From a virus: DNA of 45,808 bases. Below the pieces are notes generated by a model that was given only the letters and a program-made list of their open reading frames with translations, was not told the DNA's origin and searched no databases. The translations under genes and the position numbers were made by a program. The stretch lies in the IMG/VR virus record IMGVR_UViG_3300006737_000057, positions 1-45,808 of that record. One strand, 5' to 3'. Below are positions 31,692 to 37,716 of the stretch, in pieces; the stretch's first letter is position 1, and every line of letters starts with the position of its first letter.

Positions 31692-32878
31692 TAGTCTTGT
31701 TTGACAACAGTGCCACTACTTGGAACATACTGCTCGGTGTCAGTCACTACCCATAGAGTTTTAGTGTCTATGTCCCAACGTGGTTTGTCCCAAAAGTAAC
31801 CGTCAGTAAAAACAATCACCCCCTCTGCATTAATCTTCTTCTCATTAATGTAGTCGGCGATACATTGCGCTTCAGTTCCTCCACCCCCTTGAGGCTTGAG
31901 AAGTTTTACAATGTCTTGATAGTCTGAGGTAAATATTTGTTCGCCATGTACCTGTGTATCCCACCAAAGAATTCTTACTTTGTCAGGCGTACAGGTTTCA
32001 CATATGCTCGCCACCTCAGACGCAAAAGAGGATAGTTCCTTCTCACCAATAGAGCCTGACGTATCAATAGCTACCACCAATTCGCCCACAGTATCATTCT
32101 CGGTGCTTGGCAAATAAATATCATCAGCAAGGTATCGTTTATTGAACCTCCGCCATGTGTATTCTTCTGCCCCCTTTGTAACAGACATCACAAAATCTTT
32201 AAGCACCACTTTCCAATCTATCCTTGGCGCAAGTGTGTCCTCTATTGCCCGAGGGGTTTTATTGCCAAACCTACCCGCAATTAGTTTCCCCTCTCGCAAA
32301 GCTTTATCCACTTCTTTATCAAATGCTTTCTGCTCTTCACCTGTCATGGGTTTAGGTTTACTGTGTTGGTCTTGAGATTCTCCGTCACCATTACCAAATC
32401 CATGGTCGTCAAGGGTTTCAAGGTTAGGTTGTTTTCCCTCCTCTTGTTGTTTCTTCAGGTCACGTATGACTTGATTGACTGACCAATTGTGATACTTAGC
32501 GTCATACAGTCCGCCCTCAGGTAAGTGACAATGTTCCTTATCCTCAAAACTCATGATAATATCGTTGACCACATAATCAGCCGAGGCATTGACAAGTTCA
32601 GGGTTATCTTTGAACAAATCTTTGAACCGAGATACATGCTTGAGAGCAACATGTAAATTCTCATGCATGATTAGTCCACGAAACTCAGCGTCAGTAAGCT
32701 TGGAACAAAACTCTCTACCATATACTTTATCAATACCGTCTGTGTATGCAGTCGGACAGTTATCATCTGCAATTCTACTTTTACCCATCATGAAAATGCC
32801 TGAGTAAAATGCAGTTTCAGGGTGCCTCATCAACAATACATGAGAGCGTTTCAATCTATCTTCAAGGCGTTTAGCCAT
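31685..32878 (-). CDS. HExxH metallopeptidase-like / VWA protein (DUF2201-type)
   Basis: The 397-residue protein has two parts. Residues 66-77 read FRGLIMHENLHV, an HExxH-type zinc motif (His72, Glu73, His76) in a DUF2201/CobT-like N-terminal region, with ADYVVNDII downstream. After a Gln/Lys/Asp-rich linker (about 140-200) comes a von Willebrand A domain: VVAIDTSGS with Asp272 and Ser274/Ser276, GGGGTEA with Thr335, and VFTDG with Asp359, a complete MIDAS set. Such proteins partner with MoxR-type AAA ATPases, here encoded by the preceding gene. The pair resembles RavA-ViaA-like and CobN-accessory systems. The target is unknown. Site 4 lies 26 bases before the start. Confidence 0.85.
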   Translation of the reverse strand: MAKRLEDRLKRSHVLLMRHPETAFYSGIFMMGKSRIADDNCPTAYTDGIDKVYGREFCSKLTDAEFRGLIMHENLHVALKHVSRFKDLFKDNPELVNASADYVVNDIIMSFEDKEHCHLPEGGLYDAKYHNWSVNQVIRDLKKQQEEGKQPNLETLDDHGFGNGDGESQDQHSKPKPMTGEEQKAFDKEVDKALREGKLIAGRFGNKTPRAIEDTLAPRIDWKVVLKDFVMSVTKGAEEYTWRRFNKRYLADDIYLPSTENDTVGELVVAIDTSGSIGEKELSSFASEVASICETCTPDKVRILWWDTQVHGEQIFTSDYQDIVKLLKPQGGGGTEAQCIADYINEKKINAEGVIVFTDGYFWDKPRWDIDTKTLWVVTDTEQYVPSSGTVVKQDYV

Positions 32879-32903
32879 AATAATCTCCTAGTATAAATGG
32901 CAG

Positions 32904-32920
32904 TGTGTGAAGTTCACACA
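32904..32920. promoter_or_regulatory. Palindromic site 4 (TGTGTG-AAGTT-CACACA)
   Basis: It lies in the 56-bp gap between the MoxR gene stop and the VWA gene start, 26 bases before the ATG. Arms extend to GTGTGTG/CACACAC. Confidence 0.8.
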
Positions 32921-32934
32921 CCACCGATTGAAAG

Positions 32935-33999
32935 TTATAGTTCAGTTAAGATAACCGCGTTGTCAATCTGCCACTTCTTGATAGTGTCGTTGTACATGGC
33001 AAGTTTACGAGTACGCTTTCCTTTCAACATCATAGTGAAGAACACCGCTTGCATTTCTTCAGCTTCATATCTCTTCACATAGGTCATAGCTTTTGTGACT
33101 GTGTCATTAGTATCCACTTTGTCGACTAGCATGAATACAGTCATAAGCTGAGCAGAGATACTTTCGGGAACGGCTACCTCTGTGGGTTTGTTGAGAATTT
33201 GTTCATAAGAGGGTATCTCTTTTTCTGTTTCCATAAGTGCAGTCATGTCAGCGCTTGCACTTTGTCCAATCGTACCCGCCAATGCACAAGCGGTGGCGTT
33301 CACACCTAACACATCTCTGTTCTCAAGTATCACACTGGACTTCGCCAACGAGCGGGGCGACGCGTATGATAGCTGAGGATTCTTAGGGTTGAAGATATAA
33401 GGATTCTCTGTATCTTCACTATCCAAATAGCTATTCAAACATCTAGGGAACATGTGAACAAAGGCGCGAATCAATGGGTGTACCCCATTGTCCGTTGCCC
33501 ATGGTAGCCAAATGTCCGCGTTAGGTTTCTCCATTCTCATCATACAAACTCGGTTACCCGCGTGAGCAAGCATTGTATCTCCGACTCCGTCTGATTGATT
33601 GTTTGAAGTACCAAAGACAATCGAACCCTCGGGTAATTGCCTATCACCAACACACCGCTCAAGCATGAGCCTTGTGAATATCACTTGTAACATCTTCGGT
33701 GCCTTCATAAACTCATCAAGCAGTATAACTTTTGGTTTGTTGCTATCAAGTTTGAATATTGAACCCACATAGTTCTCCAAAGATTTTGAAGTATGATTAG
33801 GAATAGTCATTGCAATGTCAGACATATCCATAACAGGACAGTCAACATAGACATAGTCATAACTGTCACCCATGTCATGCTCAATCATTTTGAGCAAGGA
33901 AGTTTTCCCACACCCAGGTTCCGACTGAATAATCGGTGTTAGTTCTTTTCCAATAGTTGGAATAGTAGTTCTTAGTTCGTTAATTGTTGCTGAATACAT
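32935..33999 (-). CDS. MoxR-type AAA+ ATPase
   Basis: The 354-residue protein has Walker A EPGCGKTS (27-34), Walker B VILLDEF (91-97) and a sensor-1-like stretch FGTSNNQ (129-135), in the spacing usual for the MoxR/CbbQ group. The Walker A region lies close to the N-terminus, so there is no extra N-terminal domain, and the C-terminal 150 residues are helical. ATPases of this group remodel partner proteins together with VWA proteins, and the VWA gene is next in the operon. The gene has its own palindromic site (5), 21 bases before the start. Confidence 0.88.
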   Translation of the reverse strand: MYSATINELRTTIPTIGKELTPIIQSEPGCGKTSLLKMIEHDMGDSYDYVYVDCPVMDMSDIAMTIPNHTSKSLENYVGSIFKLDSNKPKVILLDEFMKAPKMLQVIFTRLMLERCVGDRQLPEGSIVFGTSNNQSDGVGDTMLAHAGNRVCMMRMEKPNADIWLPWATDNGVHPLIRAFVHMFPRCLNSYLDSEDTENPYIFNPKNPQLSYASPRSLAKSSVILENRDVLGVNATACALAGTIGQSASADMTALMETEKEIPSYEQILNKPTEVAVPESISAQLMTVFMLVDKVDTNDTVTKAMTYVKRYEAEEMQAVFFTMMLKGKRTRKLAMYNDTIKKWQIDNAVILTEL

Positions 34000-34019
34000 A
34001 GTGTATCTCCAATAGTTAA

Positions 34020-34036
34020 TGTGTGAACATCACACA
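34020..34036. promoter_or_regulatory. Palindromic site 5 (TGTGTG-AACAT-CACACA)
   Basis: It lies in the 40-bp gap between the DUF3150-like gene and the MoxR gene, 21 bases before the MoxR ATG. Arms extend to ATGTGTG/CACACAT. On the minus strand it is followed by TTAAC, as at sites 2 and 10. Confidence 0.82.
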
Positions 34037-34039
34037 TGA

Positions 34040-34951
34040 TTAAATGAACTTGCTTAGAATATCGTCTACTTTGCTTTTAACCTCATGACGCTCGGCGTCA
34101 CTCTCTTGCAAAGTTGCGGTATCCACGTTTTTTAGTACATCTTGCAAAGACTTACTTGCCTTAACGACTTTGTCAGACAATTCGTTTTTTACAGGTTGAA
34201 ACTCTTTGAAGTTTTTACACATCTCTTGTGCTGACTTGAGCGTGCTTTCATAGATTTTCCCTTTCTTGTAAACGACTTCTCCTTTGTCATTAATTGCCTC
34301 TTGAACCTCACACCCCTTTGAAATTCTCTGAAGAATATCGGTGATTCGGGTTTTTTGTGTATGTAATACATTGTCTACAATCTCCCTAGTCTGTTGTTCA
34401 TAGTTAGTTTTCAAATCCTCTGCAATGGCTTGAGATATGTTGCACCTAAAGTCATGCTCGGGTACTTCTGCCACACTTAGTCGCATGCGATACATTCTTC
34501 GCACCTCCTCCACATTGGGATAATCTTCTTCGTTGTACATATCCCCATGTTCAAACTTCATGTTACTTTTGATAGTGTCATACTGCCCACAAAAATCATC
34601 TACAAGTTTATTGAACGTCTGTTCATGTTCCTTGTATTGTGCTGACCACTCCTCAAGTTGTAGTGAGGGTAAAAGGTATTGTGTTTTACTCCACTGATAC
34701 GCGCTACCCACTAACCACTTACGGATGTGTTCCTGATAGTTCTTGATACTTTTGTGTATCGGATTGCCCGATAAAAGATTTTTTACAAATCGACCTGATT
34801 GCTCAGTCGCTTTCTTACCTGTTGTTACTTCATTAGATATACCAATGTCAGTTTTAGTCGCTGACCATGTGTGCATATCTATACTTACTAGCATTGCTGA
34901 GGTTGATAGTGAAATCAAATGCTCAGGTTGTTTCAACATTTCGTCATGCAT
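34040..34951 (-). CDS. DUF3150-like helical protein, partner of MoxR/VWA module
   Basis: The start is taken at the ATG at 34951 (GAGAGG ribosome site); the longer frame to 35005 would run into site 6. The 303 residues are helical, starting HLISLSTSAMLVSIDMHTWS, with WLVGSAYQWSKTQYLLPSLQ in the middle and VPEHDFRCNISQAIAEDL near residues 170-187. This matches the general pattern of DUF3150 proteins, which I recall as neighbours of MoxR ATPase and VWA genes in phages. It is probably the substrate or adaptor in the module. The family name is the least certain of the three; the association is supported by tandem order with shared operator sites. Confidence 0.6.
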   Translation of the reverse strand: MHDEMLKQPEHLISLSTSAMLVSIDMHTWSATKTDIGISNEVTTGKKATEQSGRFVKNLLSGNPIHKSIKNYQEHIRKWLVGSAYQWSKTQYLLPSLQLEEWSAQYKEHEQTFNKLVDDFCGQYDTIKSNMKFEHGDMYNEEDYPNVEEVRRMYRMRLSVAEVPEHDFRCNISQAIAEDLKTNYEQQTREIVDNVLHTQKTRITDILQRISKGCEVQEAINDKGEVVYKKGKIYESTLKSAQEMCKNFKEFQPVKNELSDKVVKASKSLQDVLKNVDTATLQESDAERHEVKSKVDDILSKFI

Positions 34952-34991
34952 GATAATTACCTCTCTATTATTAAGTTTAAAAAAGTGACAG

Positions 34992-35008
34992 TGTGTGTGG
35001 TTCACACA
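34992..35008. promoter_or_regulatory. Palindromic site 6 (TGTGTG-TGGTT-CACACA)
   Basis: This is the best dyad of the set, with nine-base perfect arms (CAGTGTGTG / CACACACTG, 34989-35011). It lies 41 bases before the DUF3150-like start and 16 bases after the stop of the 43-residue ORF. Confidence 0.85.
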
Positions 35009-35023
35009 CTGCCATACGACAAG

Positions 35024-35155
35024 TTACCTACTGTCCTCCTCTTGTTGTTGTTGATATTCAACCAAACTTGTCTGTTCTTCAACATCAAGTCGGTCACTCT
35101 CAGGCACGACCACGCGCTTGTTCTCTGTTAGTTCTTTTCTCCAATCTTTACTCAT
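35024..35155 (-). CDS. Small charged protein (43 residues)
   Basis: The ORF reads MSKDWRKELTENKRVVVPES, then a Glu/Gln-rich end. GGAGG stands nine bases before its ATG, which overlaps the upstream stop as ATGA. The C-terminal QQQQEED run suggests a coil. Its place after the zinc-ribbon gene and before site 6 makes it part of the same transcript. No family recognised. Confidence 0.6.
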   Translation of the reverse strand: MSKDWRKELTENKRVVVPESDRLDVEEQTSLVEYQQQQEEDSR

Positions 35156-35352
35156 TTGATAATACCTCCTTTGTTATTAATACCTTTCAAATCTTCAAGT
35201 CTTGTGAATACCATATAGTTACTCTTGTGCATGGGCGCAATGGTATGTTTCACTTTCCGTGCTTCAATCTCGCCACACGTTGTACACGTATCAAAGCCTA
35301 GCGCCTTGCGACCACTAGGTATATGCTCTGCACATCTAACACAATTTGCCAT
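35152..35352 (-). CDS. Small zinc-ribbon protein
   Basis: I use the ATG at 35352 (ribosome site GAGAGG) rather than a longer frame that would cross site 7. The 66 residues begin MANCVRCAEHIPSGRKALGF and continue with CTTCGE, a two-CxxC zinc ribbon, then APMHKSNYMVFTRLEDLKGI. Similar short ribbons with HKSNYxV are common in phage early operons. Binding to host RNA polymerase or to another host enzyme is conceivable but not shown. It is the first gene after the sigma70 promoter at 35452-35480. Confidence 0.65.
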   Translation of the reverse strand: MANCVRCAEHIPSGRKALGFDTCTTCGEIEARKVKHTIAPMHKSNYMVFTRLEDLKGINNKGGIIK

Positions 35353-35380
35353 AACAATATCCTCTCTGTAAAAATGAAAC

Positions 35381-35397
35381 TGTGTGAAAGACACACA
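35381..35397. promoter_or_regulatory. Palindromic site 7 (TGTGTG-AAAGA-CACACA)
   Basis: Arms extend to ACTGTGTG/CACACAGT. It lies 29 bases before the ATG at 35352, in the leader of the transcript expected from the promoter at 35452-35480. Confidence 0.82.
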
Positions 35398-35451
35398 GTA
35401 CCAAATGGAAAAACACAAAAGAAATAGCGTAATTCTCCACCTGATAATAAT

Positions 35452-35480
35452 AGTATAGCATTACTTAACTAATAATTCAA
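35452..35480 (-). promoter_or_regulatory. Sigma70-type promoter for the zinc-ribbon/DUF3150/MoxR/VWA genes
   Basis: On the minus strand TTGAAT (35475-35480) and TATACT (35452-35457) are 17 bases apart, and the bases TGC directly before the -10 give an extended -10. Transcription would start near 35445 and pass through site 7 into the genes from 35352 leftward. Confidence 0.72.
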
Positions 35481-35538
35481 GTTCTGGAAAACGATAGTTC
35501 GACAGGGTAATAGGTGAATAGCACCCGCCATAGATTGA

Positions 35539-35610
35539 CCTAAATAGTATCTTTAAGTAGCACACCATGAATCGTACCTTTTCTAGCGCAAGCCCTAAAT
35601 AGTACCTTTA
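35539..35610. repeat. Pair of 17-bp direct repeats plus GTACCTT copies
   Basis: CCTAAATAGTATCTTTA (35539-35555) and CCTAAATAGTACCTTTA (35594-35610) differ at one base and are 55 bp apart. Two further copies of ATCGTACCTT lie at 35571-35580 and 35660-35669. This may be a protein-binding array. Confidence 0.7.
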
Positions 35611-35751
35611 TTTCAATAAGCAAAACAAATCATAAAAAAGCTTACTTTTAGGTTAATTTATCGTACCTTCGCGCTCATGCTCTTGGGTGTATGCCACCTT
35701 TTTAGTATACGAGGGCTATCCATTTGGCTGGCTGAGATGGTCAATCCGCGG

Positions 35752-35796
35752 TGTTCTGTTCCAAACAGGGGTATACTTTACTAATAGAACAGAACA
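35752..35796. repeat. Inverted repeat TGTTCTGTTC / GAACAGAACA
   Basis: Ten-base perfect arms (35752-35761, 35787-35796) enclose 25 bases that contain GTATACTTTAC. It is one of three dyads built on GTTCC/GGAAC-like sequence in the control region. Confidence 0.75.
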
Positions 35797-35866
35797 AAGG
35801 TTTTGCTAAAGTGTAAGTGCTTGTATTCTCTAGTTATATTATATTGTTATTATAGTTATTATTAGT

Positions 35867-36005
35867 TTTGTTCCAATGTTCCAATGATTTTATAGGGCGA
35901 TTCCTGAGAGTGTAATATAAGTTGCACCGCGAAAAAGGTTCTCTTGATGAGTAACTTTTTCTAAACTTCAGACACCCTTGGAATTCATTGGAACATTGGA
36001 ACAAA
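35867..36005. repeat. Perfect 21-bp inverted repeat made of TTCCAATG units
   Basis: The arms are at 35867-35887 and 35985-36005, perfect over 21 bases and separated by 97 bases. Each arm contains the eight-base unit TTCCAATG twice in tandem (once per strand sense). Two tandem half-sites per arm suit a dimeric protein or origin-binding iterons. Confidence 0.88.
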
Positions 36006-36036
36006 GTCTTGAACCCTAGGTAAACATTGAGTTTTC

Positions 36037-36068
36037 TTGTTCCAAACACACAGAATATTCTGGAACAA
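36037..36068. repeat. Inverted repeat TTGTTCCA / TGGAACAA around CAGAATATTCTG
   Basis: Eight-base arms (36037-36044, 36061-36068) surround a region that contains the perfect 12-base palindrome CAGAATATTCTG (36051-36062). It is the third GTTCC/GGAAC dyad of the control region. Confidence 0.75.
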
Positions 36069-36166
36069 ACTACACTTTACTTATGGAACGCTTAGGTTAT
36101 CTTCCTGCCATCTGGAGTCCCGTTGTAACCTAGAAAGTTCTTAGGTGCTAAGCACTTAAGATGTAC

Positions 36167-36183
36167 TGTGTGATGTTCACACA
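36167..36183. promoter_or_regulatory. Palindromic site 8 (TGTGTG-ATGTT-CACACA)
   Basis: Arms extend to ACTGTGTG/CACACAGT. It lies in the control region, not directly before a gene, with site 9 about 170 bp to the right. Confidence 0.82.
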
Positions 36184-36217
36184 GTTTCAAATGACTTCCT
36201 AAGTTTACCGAACGTTT

Positions 36218-36234
36218 GGGGCGCAGAGCGCCCC
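36218..36234. other. GC-rich hairpin GGGGCGC-AGA-GCGCCCC
   Basis: A perfect seven-base stem with a three-base loop, followed by a second possible stem (CCCGAG...CTCGGG, 36232-36248). No T-run follows on either strand, so it is not a simple terminator. It may structure the leader RNA of a leftward transcript. Confidence 0.6.
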
Positions 36235-36242
36235 GAGGCTCT

Positions 36243-36392
36243 CTCGGGACGGAACTGGTATACCATATGGAAGCGTAGGCTAGGACGTTGATTGGAAAAG
36301 TCGAACGTGTAAAAGCTAGGGGGTTTCAAATGGTAATGTGTGAACATCACACACCAAGGCGCTCGCGAGTTCCTCGGGTCGGAACTGGTATA
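36243..36392. repeat. 20-bp direct repeat CTCGGG-CGGAACTGGTATA, two copies
   Basis: Copies at 36243-36262 and 36373-36392 match at 19 of 20 bases and are 130 bp apart. Each lies 20-60 bp to the right of a palindromic site (8 and 9). On the minus strand the unit starts TATACC, so it may contribute a -10-like element to each site. Confidence 0.72.
36337..36353. promoter_or_regulatory. Palindromic site 9 (TGTGTG-AACAT-CACACA)
   Basis: It has the same spacer as site 5. It lies between the 20-bp repeats and 54 bases downstream (in minus-strand sense) of the terminator, so it could act on transcripts that begin in the control region. Confidence 0.8.
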
Positions 36393-36406
36393 GTAAAACG
36401 GAGACC

Positions 36407-36432
36407 AAAAAAAAGGCAGACCGAAGTCTGCC
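36407..36432 (-). terminator. Intrinsic terminator with TTCG tetraloop
   Basis: On the minus strand GGCAGAC-TTCG-GTCTGCC (36415-36432) is a perfect seven-base stem with a stable UUCG loop, directly followed by eight T (36407-36414). It lies six bases after the stop of the gene at 36439-36615 and would end transcripts from the right-hand promoter before the control region. Confidence 0.9.
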
Positions 36433-36438
36433 GATTTT

Positions 36439-36615
36439 CTACTTCTCAGGTACGAAAGTAATAGCACCCGCGTAGTGCATAGCACTCACCAAATCTTTCA
36501 GGTGTGCGCGGTGGCGCTCGCGAGTTTCGTCGTTGGCTTCATTAGCTATCATTAATATTAATGAACCAACTTTATGTTGCAACTGAGCCGTATCTTTTTC
36601 GTTGAGTAATTGCAT
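36439..36615 (-). CDS. Small helical hypothetical protein
   Basis: I use the ATG at 36615, preceded by GGAG at seven bases; the longer frame to 36702 overlaps a hairpin leader and lacks support. The 58 residues are helical (MQLLNEKDTAQLQHKVGSLI, then ETRERHRAHLKDLVSAMHYA), ending in FVPEK. It is followed by the intrinsic terminator, so it is the last gene of the short rightmost leftward operon. A 14-base string, GGCGCTCGCGAGTT, in this gene (36513-36526) is repeated at 36358-36371 in the control region. Confidence 0.6.
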   Translation of the reverse strand: MQLLNEKDTAQLQHKVGSLILMIANEANDETRERHRAHLKDLVSAMHYAGAITFVPEK

Positions 36616-36653
36616 AGCAATCTCCATAGAAAAGTTTATAATAAGTGAAGCGA

Positions 36654-36701
36654 GGGGCTTGCGCCCCCCGTCCACGTGGTCGTGCAAGTAAGTTACTTGC
36701 A
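36654..36701. other. Structured gap: GNRA-loop hairpin and perfect palindrome
   Basis: On the minus strand GGGGC-GCAA-GCCCC (36654-36667) has a GNRA-type loop. Next to it TGCAAGTAA-C-TTACTTGCA (36683-36701) is a perfect nine-base-arm palindrome that covers the stop of the upstream gene. The two could modulate translation or partial termination between the two genes. Confidence 0.65.
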
Positions 36702-37511
36702 AGACTTCTCTATCAGGGCGATACCCTGATTGAAGTCTTTAGTCTGCTGAGCAGACCATTTGAAACCATTGTCAACAGATAGGTTACGTCTTTTAACAAT
36801 GGCTGATACCATTTTCGGAATTGCGTCCGTAATGACATCAGGGGCAGAAGCCACGTTCGAAGCTACACCGCAAGCTCTTTTCAAAGCCTTTGTAAGGGCA
36901 GTTCGCAAATCGCGAGTCTTACCTTTTTTGTAGTCCCCAAAAGCTTTTCGAACAGGTTGTACGTGTTCATGCTTTGAACGTGCGTACTTGTCATACTCAG
37001 GAGCCTTAGGATTCCTAGCACCCTTAGTATTCCACCCTTCAAATTCACTTCGAGTGAAAGCCATGCAACTTACTGCATTAGTAGTGAGATATACTTCCTC
37101 ACCCCCTTTTGCGGGCATAAGGTTGCCCTTAGCACCTTTGGTAAGGCGCTGAACCTCAGGAACATCGCCCTTACTTACTTTGACCTCGTAGTTCAGGTCA
37201 TAAGCAAGCGCAAGAGAATTAATGAAGCGCTTCTCGTAGGCTTTGTCCTTAAGCAGATTAGAGAATAATCCCTTAATCTGGTCTGCATACCACGTAGGCT
37301 TCCGGTCTTTTGGTTTCGTATCGTGGTACGATGCAGGCATGAAAGGCAAAAACAGCTCCAGTAAATCACCTGCGTTGTTTGCTACTTTGTCGCCCAGTGT
37401 AGCCTGAGTTTGGACAAGATTGTCCGCTTCGGTTGGTACATTATGTACCACGGTTACCGCGTCAGTGACGGCGGTATCCAAGGGTTTACTATTAGGGACG
37501 GATTTGTCCAT
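36693..37511 (-). CDS. First leftward early gene, hypothetical protein
   Basis: The start at 37511 has AGGAGA seven bases upstream and gives 272 residues; a longer frame to 37556 is not supported. The protein is basic with Lys- and Ala-rich helices: PTWYADQIKGLFSNLLKDKA, then a loop with KGAKGNLMPAKGGEEVYLTT, and a basic stretch ARSKHEHVQPVRKAFGDYKK. No known domain. Being the first gene of the leftward set, next to the divergent promoter region and site 10, it is a candidate early regulator or host-takeover protein. Its G+C content is well above that of the genes to the left. Confidence 0.6.
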   Translation of the reverse strand: MDKSVPNSKPLDTAVTDAVTVVHNVPTEADNLVQTQATLGDKVANNAGDLLELFLPFMPASYHDTKPKDRKPTWYADQIKGLFSNLLKDKAYEKRFINSLALAYDLNYEVKVSKGDVPEVQRLTKGAKGNLMPAKGGEEVYLTTNAVSCMAFTRSEFEGWNTKGARNPKAPEYDKYARSKHEHVQPVRKAFGDYKKGKTRDLRTALTKALKRACGVASNVASAPDVITDAIPKMVSAIVKRRNLSVDNGFKWSAQQTKDFNQGIALIEKSCK

Positions 37512-37603
37512 AATAATTCTCCTAACGTGCGCATGTAGCCTATATGCGAAGTGCATATATAATAACTACATACTGACCAACATTGTTTCGTTGACTTAAT
37601 ATA

Positions 37604-37631
37604 AGTATGGCATAGATTGACTAATTGTAAA
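37604..37631 (-). promoter_or_regulatory. Possible sigma70-type promoter for the first leftward gene
   Basis: On the minus strand TTTACA (37626-37631) and CATACT (37604-37609) are 16 bases apart, and TGC before the -10 gives an extended -10. The start would be near 37597, leaving an 86-base leader before the ATG at 37511. Weaker than the other two promoters. Confidence 0.42.
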
Positions 37632-37661
37632 ATTTTTGGGACCTTTTCGTCCATATGGAAC

Positions 37662-37678
37662 TGTGTGAAGTACACACA
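37662..37678. promoter_or_regulatory. Palindromic site 10 (TGTGTG-AAGTA-CACACA)
   Basis: This outermost copy lies 151 bases before the first leftward gene and about 70 bases upstream of the possible transcription start, an upstream position unlike sites 2-7. It is 20 bases from the G-quadruplex motif. Confidence 0.8.
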
Positions 37679-37697
37679 TTAACTTTACATATTCCAA

Positions 37698-37716
37698 CCC
37701 TACCCCCTACCCACCC
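37698..37716 (-). other. G-quadruplex motif
   Basis: On the minus strand the order is GGG-T-GGG-TA-GGGGG-TA-GGG, four G-runs with loops of one or two bases, typical for a stable intramolecular quadruplex. It is conspicuous in AT-rich DNA and stands beside site 10 in the divergent region. Confidence 0.8.

Larger units (their letters stand above)
35772..36089. repeat. 19-bp direct repeat bracketing the dyad cluster
   Basis: TATACTTTACTAATAGAAC (35772-35790) and TACACTTTACTTATGGAAC (36071-36089) agree at 16 of 19 bases. Each copy follows a TGTTCCAAACA element (35758 and 36038 regions), so the two ends of the cluster have the same composite layout. Confidence 0.6.
35353..36406. other. Control region without convincing genes (about 1 kb)
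   Basis: From the start of the zinc-ribbon gene to the terminator no ORF looks real; frames that are open lack ribosome sites and normal composition. The stretch instead holds a sigma70 promoter, palindromic sites 7, 8 and 9, several GTTCC/GGAAC dyads, two sets of direct repeats and GC-rich hairpins (listed separately). It could be an origin of replication, a switch region or both. It is the longest gene-free stretch in the window. Confidence 0.75.

Noticed and set aside
35834-36049. Minus-strand frame of 71 codons in the control region
   Set aside because: It crosses the 21-bp inverted repeat and the dyads, has no ribosome site and unnatural composition (poly-Asn start region), so the DNA looks regulatory instead.
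36177-36485. Minus-strand frame of 102 codons over palindromes 8 and 9 and the terminator
   Set aside because: It would run through an intrinsic terminator and several repeats, and no ribosome site is present.
28280-37678. Reading the ten palindromes as a CRISPR array or as CRP sites
   Set aside because: Spacing between copies is irregular (0.17-1.8 kb) with genes between, which excludes CRISPR. The CRP half-sites would need six bases between TGTGA and TCACA, and here there are three or the arms differ.
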